DNA of 64,000 nt, taken from contig NZ_DAMBQF010000003.1 of assembly GCF_032062245.1 (NCBI RefSeq), positions 124,001 to 188,000 of the forward strand, given 5' to 3'. The DNA is from Soonwooa sp032062245 (GTDB lineage Bacteria; Bacteroidota; Bacteroidia; Flavobacteriales; Weeksellaceae). This document shows positions 1 through 8,298 of this stretch, piece after piece; positions within the stretch are counted from its first letter, which is position 1; each line of letters begins with the position of its first letter. The notes under the pieces are model-generated. The model did no database searches. It saw nothing but the letters and a program-made list of their open reading frames with translations, and was not told the origin of the DNA. The position numbers and the translations under genes are program-made.

Positions 1-1
1 A

Positions 2-667
2 CAAGATTTTCCAGAAGAAATTCCTGAGTTGTATGACATGGTTACCAAAGAAGATTACGACATCGTATCGGGTTGGAAGAAAAAGCGTTTTGACAACGTT
101 ATGACGAAAAATCTTCCATCAAAACTCTTTAATGGTGCGGCTCGTAAGTTGTCTGGTGTTCATCTTCACGATTTTAATTGTGGATTGAAAGCCTATAAAA
201 AACGTGTAGTAAAATCTATTGATGTGTACGGCGATATGCACCGTTATATTCCAGTGTTGGCTGCCAATGCGGGTTTCAAGAGAATTACAGAAAAACCTGT
301 ACAACATCAAGCGCGTCCTTACGGAACTTCAAAATTCGGGACCGAAAGATTTATTCGTGGTTTCCTAGATTTAGTAACCTTGTGGTTTGTAAGTCGATTT
401 GGTGGACGTCCAATGCACTTTTTTGGCGCTGCAGGAACTTTAATGTTCATCATCGGATTTTTGTCGGCACTTTGGTTAGGAATCTCCAAATTAATTGATG
501 TTTCCAAAGGTGTATATGGTCATTTGATTGCGTTAAATCCTTGGTTTTACATCGCTTTGACAATGATGATTTTAGGAACTTTATTATTTGTTTCAGGATT
601 TTTGGGCGAGATGATTGTCCGTTCCAAAAGAGACCACAAAAATTATAATGTGGAAGAAGTAATTTAA
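2..667 (+). CDS. Glycosyltransferase family 2, C-terminal part (5' end outside window)
   Basis: The frame is open to the window edge, so this is the 3' part of a longer gene. The remaining ~220 residues match the C-terminal half of DPM1/GtrB-like family 2 glycosyltransferases, which move a sugar from a nucleotide donor to a polyprenyl phosphate. Seen: the segment DFNCGLKAYKK followed by MHRYIPVLAANAG, both typical of the polyprenyl-phosphate mannosyl/glucosyltransferase class, and two hydrophobic helices near the end (around PMHFFGAAGTLMFIIGF and WFYIALTMMILGTLLF). The protein ends in a short basic cytoplasmic tail. The sugar and acceptor cannot be told from this fragment; the catalytic DxD region lies upstream of the window. 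Confidence 0.85.
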   Translation, partial: QDFPEEIPELYDMVTKEDYDIVSGWKKKRFDNVMTKNLPSKLFNGAARKLSGVHLHDFNCGLKAYKKRVVKSIDVYGDMHRYIPVLAANAGFKRITEKPVQHQARPYGTSKFGTERFIRGFLDLVTLWFVSRFGGRPMHFFGAAGTLMFIIGFLSALWLGISKLIDVSKGVYGHLIALNPWFYIALTMMILGTLLFVSGFLGEMIVRSKRDHKNYNVEEVI

Positions 668-716
668 CTCGATTAATAATACAAAAACGGAAGATAAAGT
701 TTTCGGACAAATAGCA

Positions 717-980
717 TTGTACTTTGTTTTACTAGTATTTATTAACGCAGTTAGTTACCAATTTCTTTTCAAATATTTAGAGCTAGGTCGTACATCAGTG
801 TTTTATTTTAACCCGATTATGACCTTGTTCTTTTTCTTGATTTTATGGTTGTTGACGATGAAGTCAGATCTTGTTTACTCCAATTTTTTTAAAAAAGCTT
901 TTAAGTTTTCGGCGATATTTTTCGTGTTTTACTTTTTAGTAACCCAATTTTTAATTGGTTTAGGAAGTGGGAATAAATAA
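717..980 (+). CDS. Small integral membrane protein of unknown function
   Basis: About 87 residues with three hydrophobic stretches, so an inner-membrane protein; I do not recognise a family. The start is uncertain. There is no ATG: a TTG at 717 is usable, but the frame is open back to 663, just after the stop of the glycosyltransferase, and the upstream codons read as a plausible soluble N-terminus (NNTKTEDKVFGQIA). An ATT at 672 could be the true start, 5 bp after the previous stop. The gene is probably co-transcribed with the glycosyltransferase. Confidence 0.6.
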   Translation: MYFVLLVFINAVSYQFLFKYLELGRTSVFYFNPIMTLFFFLILWLLTMKSDLVYSNFFKKAFKFSAIFFVFYFLVTQFLIGLGSGNK

Positions 981-985
981 GAATA

Positions 986-2029
986 ATGTTTAGGAATCGT
1001 GTCAATATAGTCAATCTGGGACTATTTCTAATATTAGTCGGTTTTTGTGTGGCGTTTTTTATTCAATTAAAAAAGGATAAATACTTTGATAAAAAAGTTT
1101 GGTATTGATATTTGACAACAGAAGATGCTCATCAACATTACAAAATTATAGAATATCAACTTATTTATGGTGACAACGAATATGATGGAATTTGGCAAGC
1201 AGAATATCAAATTCTTAATCCAAAAAATGCTACCAATTTTAATAATTTAGGAGATGTATTTAGTCCAAGTTTATATTCTCGATCATCGACAAAACCATAT
1301 CCTCATTCTATAAGATTAAAATGGTTTTTTTACGAAGACGAAACTTTTTATGAAGCTGAAAATAAATTACCATCACAAAAAATTAAAGAATTAACTAAAA
1401 ATCTTAAATCAGATCCTTGCTTCGTAGCTAAAATTCTTCCAAACGGAAAACTAGGATTTGGAATGACAGAATCAGTAGGAAACTTCAAATCCGATAGTCG
1501 TTTTGAGAAGGATAGTAAAATAAACACACTTCCTCTCGGTACTTTTCAAGGGAAGAAAATACCCGAAAATCTTAATTTATTAAGGAGTGATGGAGATCGA
1601 TTCGAGGATGTAAAAATTTTAGAAGATTATATGTTTGTCTATATAACTCAAGCCAATTGGGGAATAATAGTTGACTATGTTAAAAATCTAAATGCTAAGA
1701 TTGTCTTTGCAACAGATTTTCTACAGAATGATTTTAAGTTTACAGATTTCAAAAATAATACAACAAGCTTAGAAACTAATTTGTTTTCACAAAAACTTCA
1801 GTTGCAATATTATGAGGATGAATCAGGTTTTCGCTATGATTTTTTACATGATCGTATGCAGGTGATGGAGTTTTATAACACTTTATTACAAAAATCTAAG
1901 TCTAAAGATTTTTATTTTGTTTTTAAATTAAATAAAACCGATAATCTTTTTGATGTTTATCTAGAGAATTCTGGTTCTGAGGTTAAACTTAAGAATGTTG
2001 TTTCAATTAATAAAATTCAAGAAAATTAA
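986..2029 (+). pseudogene. Membrane-anchored protein split by an in-frame TGA
   Basis: An ATG at 986 opens a 40-codon frame with one transmembrane helix (NLGLFLILVGFCVAFFIQL) followed by a basic stretch. It ends at TGA 1106-1108. The same frame then continues without interruption from 1109 to 2029 (about 306 codons) as a soluble, charged domain. The downstream part has no ATG near its beginning; its first start-like codon is TTG at 1112, only 4 bp after the stop. One helix plus one extracytoplasmic domain is a normal layout for a single protein of about 347 residues, so this is best read as one gene interrupted by a nonsense codon. No family was recognised. Readthrough, re-initiation at the TTG, or a sequencing error remain possible. 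Confidence 0.65.
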
Positions 2030-2060
2030 TTTTTTTTCTGTTTTAAATTGAAAATTTCGT

Positions 2061-2079
2061 AAAAATCGTCGTGATTTTT
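2061..2079 (+). terminator. Weak candidate terminator
   Basis: AAAAATC, a 5-nt loop and GATTTTT form a 7-bp, AT-rich hairpin about 30 bp after the stop of the interrupted gene. The 3' T run is short, so this is weak. Confidence 0.3.
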
Positions 2080-2164
2080 CTTTGTATTTCTAAATGATAT
2101 TTTTTTGAAAAAATTTGCCCTTATTTCTAGGAAAAAAGCTAACTTGAAACTTCAAATTTTAAGA

Positions 2165-2866
2165 ATGAAAAACCTAGTTTATTTATTGCTGATAACGACT
2201 TTATTTTCTTGTGGAAATATTAGTCCAAAAGGCGATATCGAAGCTAAAGATGTGGAACTTGCAGAGTTTTCAAAACTCGATGCAAAGGGGAAATTTCGAC
2301 TTTTTTATGTAGAAAGTCCGCATAATTTTGTGGCGGTTGAGACAACACCCAATTTGTTTAATAATTTAGAAATCGGTGTTGAAAATAAAATTTTAACCAT
2401 TAAAGAAAAAAGACCAACCGAAAAAGCAGGTTTTTATAACTTAACAATATACGGAAAACATCCTTTTGATGATGTTAAATTGGCGGATTCTGTAGAATTA
2501 AATATCTCTAGTCAGATGAAAGTCAATGACTTTAAGTTGACGCTTAAAGATCAATCCAAATTTATAGGTGGCATTATTTCTACCAAAACTTGGTTAAATA
2601 TGACGCAAAAAAGTCGTGCTAATCTTCTAGGGAAAACCGATCAAGCTTATGTTAAAATTTCGGATACTGCGAGTATCATTTCGCCATATTGGTTTATCAA
2701 CAGTCTAGAATTGGATTCTAAAAACGGAAACTATACCGAGGTCAATGTGGATGAAGAAATTAAAGGAACTATCACCAATACAGGCAAATTAGTCTACTAC
2801 GGGAATCCTTCAAAGAAGATAAAAGTTGAGGAAAAAGCAACGATGCAGCAAAAGAATTTAAACTAA
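2165..2866 (+). CDS. GIN domain (DUF2807-like) lipoprotein
   Basis: 233 residues from the ATG at 2165, chosen because it gives a clean lipoprotein signal (MKNLVYLLLITTLFSC) with Cys as the lipidated residue; the frame is open further upstream but without a good signal. The mature part shows the beta-repetitive pattern of head-GIN/DUF2807 proteins (LDAKGKFRLFYVES, NLEIGVENKILTI, VELNISSQMKVNDF), in which short strands alternate with small polar residues. These proteins are common in Bacteroidetes, probably sit at the outer membrane, and have no established biochemical role. It stands just upstream of the phosphosugar mutase gene on the same strand. Confidence 0.7.
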   Translation: MKNLVYLLLITTLFSCGNISPKGDIEAKDVELAEFSKLDAKGKFRLFYVESPHNFVAVETTPNLFNNLEIGVENKILTIKEKRPTEKAGFYNLTIYGKHPFDDVKLADSVELNISSQMKVNDFKLTLKDQSKFIGGIISTKTWLNMTQKSRANLLGKTDQAYVKISDTASIISPYWFINSLELDSKNGNYTEVNVDEEIKGTITNTGKLVYYGNPSKKIKVEEKATMQQKNLN

Positions 2867-2884
2867 AAACACACATAACTTTTT

Positions 2885-4600
2885 ATGACAACATTAGAAA
2901 AAGCTCAATTGTGGCTTACGGATACATTTGATACTGAAACTAAAGAAAAAGTACAACAACTTATCGACAGCAATTCACCAGATTTAGAAGATTCTTTTTA
3001 TAGAGAATTGGAGTTCGGGACTGGCGGAATGCGTGGTATAATGGGCGTTGGGACTAATCGTCTTAATAAATATACACTGGGACAAGCTACGCAAGGTTTG
3101 GCGAATTATCTTCATCAATCATTTCCAAATCAAGAGATTAAAGTTGCGATTGCGTACGACGTTCGTAACAATTCTAAAGAATTTGGAAAATTGGTTGCTG
3201 ATGTTTTGACAGCAAACGGAATTAAAGTTTTGTTGTTCAAAAATCACCGTCCAACGCCAGAATTGTCATTTACAGTTCGTGATAAAAAATGTAACGCAGG
3301 AATTGTGTTGACAGCATCACACAATCCGCCAGAATATAACGGTTACAAGGTTTATTGGAATGATGGAGCGCAAGTGGTTCCACCAGATGACGAAAATATT
3401 ATCAAAGAAGTTTATGCAACTAAATTTGATGCTATAAAATTTGATGGAAATGATGATTTAATAGAGTGGATAGGCGAGGAGCAAGATGATGTGTACATCG
3501 ATGCTTGTATGGAAAACTCTTTGTATCAAAATGTTGGAAGAGATAATTTGAATATTGTTTTCACTTCAATTCACGGTACGACTTACACAACTATTCCTAA
3601 AGCTTTGAAAAAAGCGGGTTTCACAAAAGTTGATTTGGTAACAGAACAGATGATTCCGAGCGGGAATTTCCCGACAGTAGAATCTCCGAATCCTGAAGAG
3701 CCAGCAGCTTTGGAAATGGCAATGGATTTAGCGAAAATCACCAATGGTGATATCGTTATTGGGACTGATCCAGACGGCGATAGATTAGGAATCGCCGTTC
3801 GAAATTTAAATGGAAATATAGAATTGTTAAATGGTAACCAAACCAACACAATTTTAACTTATTATATCCTTGACCAATGGAAAAAACAAGGAAAAATTAC
3901 GGGTAAAGAATTTATTGGTTCTACGATTGTAACTTCTGATGTTTTCTTTGATGTTGCTGAGAAATTCGGTGTTGATTGCAAAGTTGGATTAACGGGCTTC
4001 AAATGGATTGGTAAAATGATTCGCGATTTTGAAGGTCAAGAAAAATTTGTTTGTGGTGGTGAAGAAAGTTTCGGATTTATGACGGGAGATTTCGTTAGAG
4101 ATAAAGATTCTTGCGGTTCTATCTTGTTGGCGTGCGAAATTGCGGCTTGGTGCAAAGCCAATGGTAAAACGATGTATCAGTACATGATTGACATTTATAA
4201 AGAAGTCGGAATGTACTACGAAGGCTTGATAAATGTTGTTAAAAAAGGTCGTGAAGGCGCAGAAGAAATTCAGGAAATGATGAAGAATTTCCGTGAAAAT
4301 CCACCAAAAGAAATCGCTGGTTCGCCAGTTGCAGAAGTTAAAGATTTTAAAGAGCAAACTTGCTTAATGGTTGCAAGCAACGAGAAAAAAGTAATGGATG
4401 ATATTCCAAAATCCAATGTCTTGATTTATTACACAGAAGATGGAACTAAAGTTTGCGTGCGTCCATCGGGAACAGAACCAAAAATTAAATTTTATGTTTC
4501 TGTGAAAGATAGTATCAATTCGGAAGCTGATTTTGTTGCAAAACTTCCGATTTTAGAAAAGAAAATTGAAGCCATAAAAGAGAGTCTTAATCTCAATTAA
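2885..4600 (+). CDS. Phospho-sugar mutase (phosphoglucomutase/phosphomannomutase family)
   Basis: 571 residues, the usual length of the alpha-D-phosphohexomutase superfamily branch found in Bacteroidetes. It interconverts hexose 1- and 6-phosphates through an enzyme-bound phosphoserine. Seen: the active-site loop TASHNPPEYNGYK with the phosphoserine at about residue 145, the metal-binding loop DPDGDRLG near residue 297, the sugar-binding loop GGEESFG near 400, and the phosphate-binding loop RPSGTEPK near 525. All four catalytic elements are intact. The protein is cytoplasmic. Glucose versus mannose preference cannot be decided from the sequence. A clear terminator follows, so this gene closes its transcription unit. 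Confidence 0.93.
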   Translation: MTTLEKAQLWLTDTFDTETKEKVQQLIDSNSPDLEDSFYRELEFGTGGMRGIMGVGTNRLNKYTLGQATQGLANYLHQSFPNQEIKVAIAYDVRNNSKEFGKLVADVLTANGIKVLLFKNHRPTPELSFTVRDKKCNAGIVLTASHNPPEYNGYKVYWNDGAQVVPPDDENIIKEVYATKFDAIKFDGNDDLIEWIGEEQDDVYIDACMENSLYQNVGRDNLNIVFTSIHGTTYTTIPKALKKAGFTKVDLVTEQMIPSGNFPTVESPNPEEPAALEMAMDLAKITNGDIVIGTDPDGDRLGIAVRNLNGNIELLNGNQTNTILTYYILDQWKKQGKITGKEFIGSTIVTSDVFFDVAEKFGVDCKVGLTGFKWIGKMIRDFEGQEKFVCGGEESFGFMTGDFVRDKDSCGSILLACEIAAWCKANGKTMYQYMIDIYKEVGMYYEGLINVVKKGREGAEEIQEMMKNFRENPPKEIAGSPVAEVKDFKEQTCLMVASNEKKVMDDIPKSNVLIYYTEDGTKVCVRPSGTEPKIKFYVSVKDSINSEADFVAKLPILEKKIEAIKESLNLN

Positions 4601-4606
4601 TATCTA

Positions 4607-4638
4607 AATTCGGGATGAATAAATCCCGAATTTTTTGT
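4607..4638 (+). terminator. Rho-independent terminator after the mutase gene
   Basis: AATTCGGGAT and ATCCCGAATT pair perfectly around a 6-nt loop and run into a T tract (TTTTTTG). It lies directly after the mutase stop codon. Confidence 0.85.
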
Positions 4639-4725
4639 TTAAAAATAAATTTATACGGAAATAAATAGTCTTTTATTTTTCGTTTAATAAAAGAAAAAAT
4701 CTAAATAAAATCTATAAAAAAGAAA

Positions 4726-5979
4726 ATGAAAGTTTCAAAATTAGCAGCCAATCTTATCGGTTCCGAAATCGTAAAAATCGGAAATGAAGTAAACGATATG
4801 AAGGCTAACGGAGCGCAAATTGCCAACCTTACCATCGGTGATTTGAATTCTCATTTGTACCCAATTCCTGCTTTGCTAGAAGAGGAAATCGAAAAAGCAT
4901 ACAAAAATCATCAAACTAATTATCCACCAGCAAACGGAATTTTGTCGTTGAGAAAAGCGGTTTCTGAGGATTTAAAAAGCCGTTGGAATCTGGAGTATTC
5001 GCCAGCAGATATTTTGATTACAGCTGGTGCAAGACCTTTGATTTATGCTATTTACAAAACGATCGTGGATGAAGGCGACAAGGTGATTTATCCCGTTCCA
5101 TCATGGAATAACAACCATTACACCTATTTAACTTCCGCACAAGGAATTGAAGTGGAAACCAAGCCAGAAAACAACTTTTTACCAACTGCAGAAGAAATTG
5201 CACCTCATGTTTCGGATGCAGTTCTTATTTCGTTGTGTTCGCCGCTTAACCCAACTGGGACGATGTTTACAAAAGACCAACTTTACGGAATTTGTGAATT
5301 AATTTTAGAAGAAAATAAAAAACGTTCGGCAGACCAAAAGCCTTTGTATTTGTTGTACGATCAAATTTATTCTAATTTGACTTTTGGTGAAGAGCATTTT
5401 AATCCAGTTTCTTTGTTTCCAGAATTAAAAGAATATACGATTTTCGTTGATGGAATTTCAAAAAGCCTTGCTGCAACTGGCGTTAGAGTAGGTTGGAGTT
5501 TCGGACCTTCAGAAATTATCGAAAAAATGAAAGCTCTCAATACGCATATCGGAGCTTGGGCACCAAAACCAGAGCAGGAAGCAACAGCAAATTATTATCA
5601 AAATACCGTAGAATTAAATCGTTTTGTAAATCATTTTAAAGGTGAATTGGAAAATAGTTTGAAGGTTTTGCATGATGGAATTCAAGATTTAAAATCAAAA
5701 GGATTGAATGTTGACAGCATTCAACCGATGGGTGCGATGTATTTAACCATCAAAATGGATTATATCGGTAAGAAAATGTCAAATGGCGATGTTGTTGAGA
5801 AAACTTCGGATTTGGTTTTCTATTTAATTCGTGAAGGAGGCGTTGCATTTGTACCTTTCTCAGCATTTGGATGTTCAGTTACTGACCCTTGGTTCCGTGC
5901 TTCAGTTGGCGGGCTTTCAGTTGATGAAATCAAAGAAATGCTTCCAAAATTAGAAAAAGCTTTAAACTTATTAAATTAA
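4726..5979 (+). CDS. Class I/II PLP-dependent aminotransferase
   Basis: 417 residues. Fold type I aminotransferase acting on amino or keto acids with pyridoxal phosphate. Seen: the cofactor lysine motif GISKSLAATGVRVGW, with K in the typical SKSLAATGVRVG context; the SPLNPTG motif that contacts substrate and cofactor; the YDQIYSNLTF stretch with the Asp/Tyr that bind PLP; and a C-terminal substrate Arg region (WFRASVGG). It resembles the aspartate/aromatic aminotransferases of Flavobacteria, but the substrate cannot be fixed. It follows a terminator and has its own ~90-bp AT-rich leader. Confidence 0.88.
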   Translation: MKVSKLAANLIGSEIVKIGNEVNDMKANGAQIANLTIGDLNSHLYPIPALLEEEIEKAYKNHQTNYPPANGILSLRKAVSEDLKSRWNLEYSPADILITAGARPLIYAIYKTIVDEGDKVIYPVPSWNNNHYTYLTSAQGIEVETKPENNFLPTAEEIAPHVSDAVLISLCSPLNPTGTMFTKDQLYGICELILEENKKRSADQKPLYLLYDQIYSNLTFGEEHFNPVSLFPELKEYTIFVDGISKSLAATGVRVGWSFGPSEIIEKMKALNTHIGAWAPKPEQEATANYYQNTVELNRFVNHFKGELENSLKVLHDGIQDLKSKGLNVDSIQPMGAMYLTIKMDYIGKKMSNGDVVEKTSDLVFYLIREGGVAFVPFSAFGCSVTDPWFRASVGGLSVDEIKEMLPKLEKALNLLN

Positions 5980-5984
5980 TAATG

Positions 5985-6004
5985 ATGAATTATGAGTTAT
6001 GAAT
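5985..6004 (+). repeat. Left arm of an inverted repeat around the four-helix-bundle pseudogene
   Basis: This 20-bp segment is the reverse complement of 6361-6380 with one mismatch. It consists of heptamer units (AATTATG, AGTTATG) and includes the ATG of the broken gene, so the gene sits almost exactly between the two repeat arms. Confidence 0.75.
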
Positions 6005-6361
6005 GAAAGCATTGTTGTTAAAAAGAGTTTTGATTTTGCAGTCAAGCTTGTAAATTTCTACAAAATATTTTCAACTGAGAAAAAAGAATATGTTTTATCA
6101 AAACAATTTTTACGCTCAGAAACCTCGATTGGGGCAAATGTAAGAGAAGCTCAGAATGCACAAAGTAAAATGCATTTCATTCATAAATTGTAAATCTCAC
6201 AAAAAGAATGTGACGAAACATTATATTGGTTTCAATTATTAAAAGAAACTAATTTTATTAGTTCTGATGAAGCAGATTATTTAATAAATGATGCAACCGA
6301 ATTGTTGAAAATTATTGGAAGCATTATTGTAACAACAAAAAAGAATCTCAGTTCAAAATAA
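5999..6361 (+). pseudogene. Four-helix bundle protein (S23/23S rRNA intervening-sequence family), nonsense mutated
   Basis: The frame codes for a typical four-helix-bundle protein of the S23 family: KSFDFAVKLVNFYK, the hallmark QFLRSETSIGANVREA, then SKMHFIHKL, and after the break ISQKECDETLYWFQLL and an amphipathic C-terminal helix. A TAA at 6191-6193 interrupts it between HKL and ISQ, exactly where family members carry one polar residue. The frame continues unchanged for 55 more codons to a TAA at 6359-6361. One base change would restore a ~119-residue protein. These proteins are pentameric and of unknown function, first found in intervening sequences of bacterial 23S rRNA. Here the gene lies between the aminotransferase and kdsB genes. 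Confidence 0.85.
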
Positions 6362-6398
6362 TTCATAACTCATAACTCATAATTTATAACTCATAACT
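6361..6398 (+). repeat. Right repeat arm: five heptamer units
   Basis: From 6364 the sequence is five head-to-tail heptamers close to CATAACT (CATAACT, CATAACT, CATAATT, TATAACT, CATAACT). The first 20 bases mirror 5985-6004. The arm begins in the stop codon of the broken gene and ends 8 bp before the kdsB start, so it also forms the kdsB leader. Confidence 0.8.
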
Positions 6399-6405
6399 AA
6401 AATAA

Positions 6406-7137
6406 ATGAAAATCATTGCAGTTATTCCCGCACGTTATAATTCGACTAGATTTCCCGCGAAATTAATGGAGATTTTGGGTGACAAAACCATTATTACAAC
6501 CACTTATCAAAACGTTTTGGCGACAGGACTTTTCGATGATGTTTTTGTGGCAACAGATTCCGAAATTATTTTCAAAGAAATCGAAAAAAATGGTGGGAAA
6601 GCTGTTATGACAGGAGAACACGAAACGGGAAGCGACAGAATTGCAGAAGCTGTTCAGGGCATCGATTGTGATATTGTTATTAATGTTCAGGGTGACGAAC
6701 CTTTTCTTAAATTGGAGCCTTTGCAACAGTTGATAGACGTTTTTAAAACCGATAACAATAAAGAAATATCTTTAGCATCTTTAAAGATTGAGCTTAAAGA
6801 AAAGTCGGAAATCGAAAATCCCAATAATGTAAAAGTAATTACGGATAACAATGGATTTGCACTGTATTTTAGTCGTTCGGTTATTCCATTTCATCGTGAA
6901 ATAAGCTTTAATGTTCAGTATTTTAAACATATTGGTGTTTATGCATTTAGAAAAGAAGCTTTGTTGCAGTTTTCAAAATTAGAAATGAAACCTTTAGAAA
7001 TTTCAGAGAAAATAGAGTGTATTCGCTATTTGGAATATGGCATGAAAATCAAGTTGATAGAAACCCATTTCGTGGGCGTTGGCATCGATACACCTGAAGA
7101 TTTGGAAAAGGCAAAGTTGATTATTGGTCAGAATTAA
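6406..7137 (+). CDS. kdsB: 3-deoxy-manno-octulosonate cytidylyltransferase
   Basis: 243 residues, the normal length for KdsB. It activates Kdo with CTP to CMP-Kdo for lipid A-core synthesis; cytoplasmic. Seen: the nucleotide-binding start VIPARYNSTRFPAKLM, the middle motif VINVQGDEPF that holds metal and CTP, the Kdo-pocket segment HIGVYAFRKEAL, and the C-terminal GVGIDTPEDLEKA. All are standard. The start is the first ATG in frame, immediately after the heptamer repeats. Confidence 0.93.
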   Translation: MKIIAVIPARYNSTRFPAKLMEILGDKTIITTTYQNVLATGLFDDVFVATDSEIIFKEIEKNGGKAVMTGEHETGSDRIAEAVQGIDCDIVINVQGDEPFLKLEPLQQLIDVFKTDNNKEISLASLKIELKEKSEIENPNNVKVITDNNGFALYFSRSVIPFHREISFNVQYFKHIGVYAFRKEALLQFSKLEMKPLEISEKIECIRYLEYGMKIKLIETHFVGVGIDTPEDLEKAKLIIGQN

Positions 7138-7205
7138 CATCTTTTATAATTTTTAAAAGAAAAAAGCGTTTTAAAAAACTTATATTTGGAGCTTAATTGC
7201 AATTA

Positions 7206-7868
7206 ATGAAGAGATTACTATTAGTATTTGGTGTGGTTCTATCGTGTTTTATTCAAGCACAAACAGCAAAAGAAATTATCGACAAAAATATTGAACTTTC
7301 GGGTGGTTTAACCAACTGGAAGCTTCTAAACTCTGTCTTATTACAAGGTCGCGTGACATTGGGAGTTAATGACGAATATCCTTTTAAAATCTATCAAAAA
7401 CGTCCTAATTTGACAAAAACCGTGATTATGATTAATCAAAAGGAAACGACGGTTGAAGGTTATGATGGTAAAAAAGGCTATGCGATGAATTACGCTCAAA
7501 ACAAAATTCAAGAATATCCGAGTTATGTCCCTGAAAGTTTTGATAACGATTTTATCGATTGGGAAAATAAAGGTTTTGAAGCCAATTTACTAGGTAAAGA
7601 ACAAATCGGAAATAATAGTTATTTTAAGGTTGAATTGACCAAAAATGTTAACAAAACGATTTATTATTTCGATGTTAAAACTTATATGTTGTACAGAGAA
7701 GTAAAGAAAGATGAGACCTTAACTTATGATGAATACAAGAAAGTTGGAAATCTTGTGATGGCGCATCGCATCGAATCTTCTTCGCCTAAAAAAGATGGAG
7801 ATTATGTTCTTTCTATTTTTAAAATTGAAGTAAATAAAGAATTCCCTGCAAATACTTTTAAGTTTTAA
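7206..7868 (+). CDS. Secreted LolA/outer-membrane lipoprotein-sorting-like protein
   Basis: 220 residues from the ATG at 7206, chosen because it gives a standard signal peptide (MKRLLLVFGVVLSCFIQAQ). The mature protein begins TAKEIIDKNIELSGG, a common start of Bacteroidetes periplasmic proteins related to the LolA/LolB or DUF4292-like beta-barrel-half fold, and is rich in strands that end in Tyr/Phe (YYFDVKTYMLYREVK). A binding role for lipid or lipoprotein is family-level inference; no specific substrate can be named. The downstream ArsC-like gene begins 16 bp later on the same strand. Confidence 0.6.
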   Translation: MKRLLLVFGVVLSCFIQAQTAKEIIDKNIELSGGLTNWKLLNSVLLQGRVTLGVNDEYPFKIYQKRPNLTKTVIMINQKETTVEGYDGKKGYAMNYAQNKIQEYPSYVPESFDNDFIDWENKGFEANLLGKEQIGNNSYFKVELTKNVNKTIYYFDVKTYMLYREVKKDETLTYDEYKKVGNLVMAHRIESSSPKKDGDYVLSIFKIEVNKEFPANTFKF

Positions 7869-7884
7869 TTAAATATAATTGATT

Positions 7885-8238
7885 ATGAAAAAAGTATTTT
7901 ATCTTAAAACTTGTGGAACTTGCAAAAAAATAATGGCGGAATTTGATTTGTCAGATTGGGATCTTCGTGAAATAAAATCAGCGCCAATTACAAAAGAAGA
8001 GTTGGCGGAAATGTATAATTTGACGAAATCTTATGAAGCTTTGTTTAGTAAAAAGTCAACGCAAATTAAGGCACGAGAAATTGATGTAAAGATCTTGGGA
8101 GAAAAAGATTTCAAAGATTTGATTCTCGATCATTACAGTTTTTTGAAACGTCCAGTATTTATCACTGATAAAGAAATTTTTGCTGGTAGTGATAAAAAGA
8201 ATTTAGAAAATCTACGAGCTTTTTTTGAAGCGAAATAG
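7885..8238 (+). CDS. ArsC/Spx family thioredoxin-fold protein
   Basis: 117 residues from the ATG at 7885. Small ArsC-type thioredoxin-fold protein. Seen: the N-terminal FYLKTCGTCKKI with a CxxC pair in the position of the ArsC/Spx catalytic cysteine, and the later KRPVFITD segment that corresponds to the conserved cis-Pro loop. Members include arsenate reductases and redox proteins of unknown role (YffB-like); there is no ars operon nearby, so a general thiol function is as likely as arsenate reduction. It ends at a strong bidirectional terminator shared with ftsK. Confidence 0.75.
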   Translation: MKKVFYLKTCGTCKKIMAEFDLSDWDLREIKSAPITKEELAEMYNLTKSYEALFSKKSTQIKAREIDVKILGEKDFKDLILDHYSFLKRPVFITDKEIFAGSDKKNLENLRAFFEAK

Positions 8239-8262
8239 AAGAAAGTTTTAGTATAAACAAAT

Positions 8263-8298
8263 AAAAACTCGGCATTCAATTCTGAATGCCGAGTTTTT
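8263..8298. terminator. Bidirectional terminator between the arsC-like gene and ftsK
   Basis: A perfect 16-bp stem (AAAAACTCGGCATTCA with its complement) closes a 4-nt loop. The flanking A and T runs make it usable on both strands. The ftsK stop codon overlaps the right end of the stem. Confidence 0.9.

Noticed and set aside
1106..1108. TGA as a selenocysteine codon
   Set aside because: The following sequence shows no obvious SECIS-like hairpin, the protein has no redox motif, and selenoproteins are not expected in this group. A nonsense mutation is simpler.
8263..8298. dif-like recombination site near ftsK
   Set aside because: The 16-bp inverted repeat has the A and T flanks of a bidirectional terminator between convergent genes and no XerC/XerD arm pattern.
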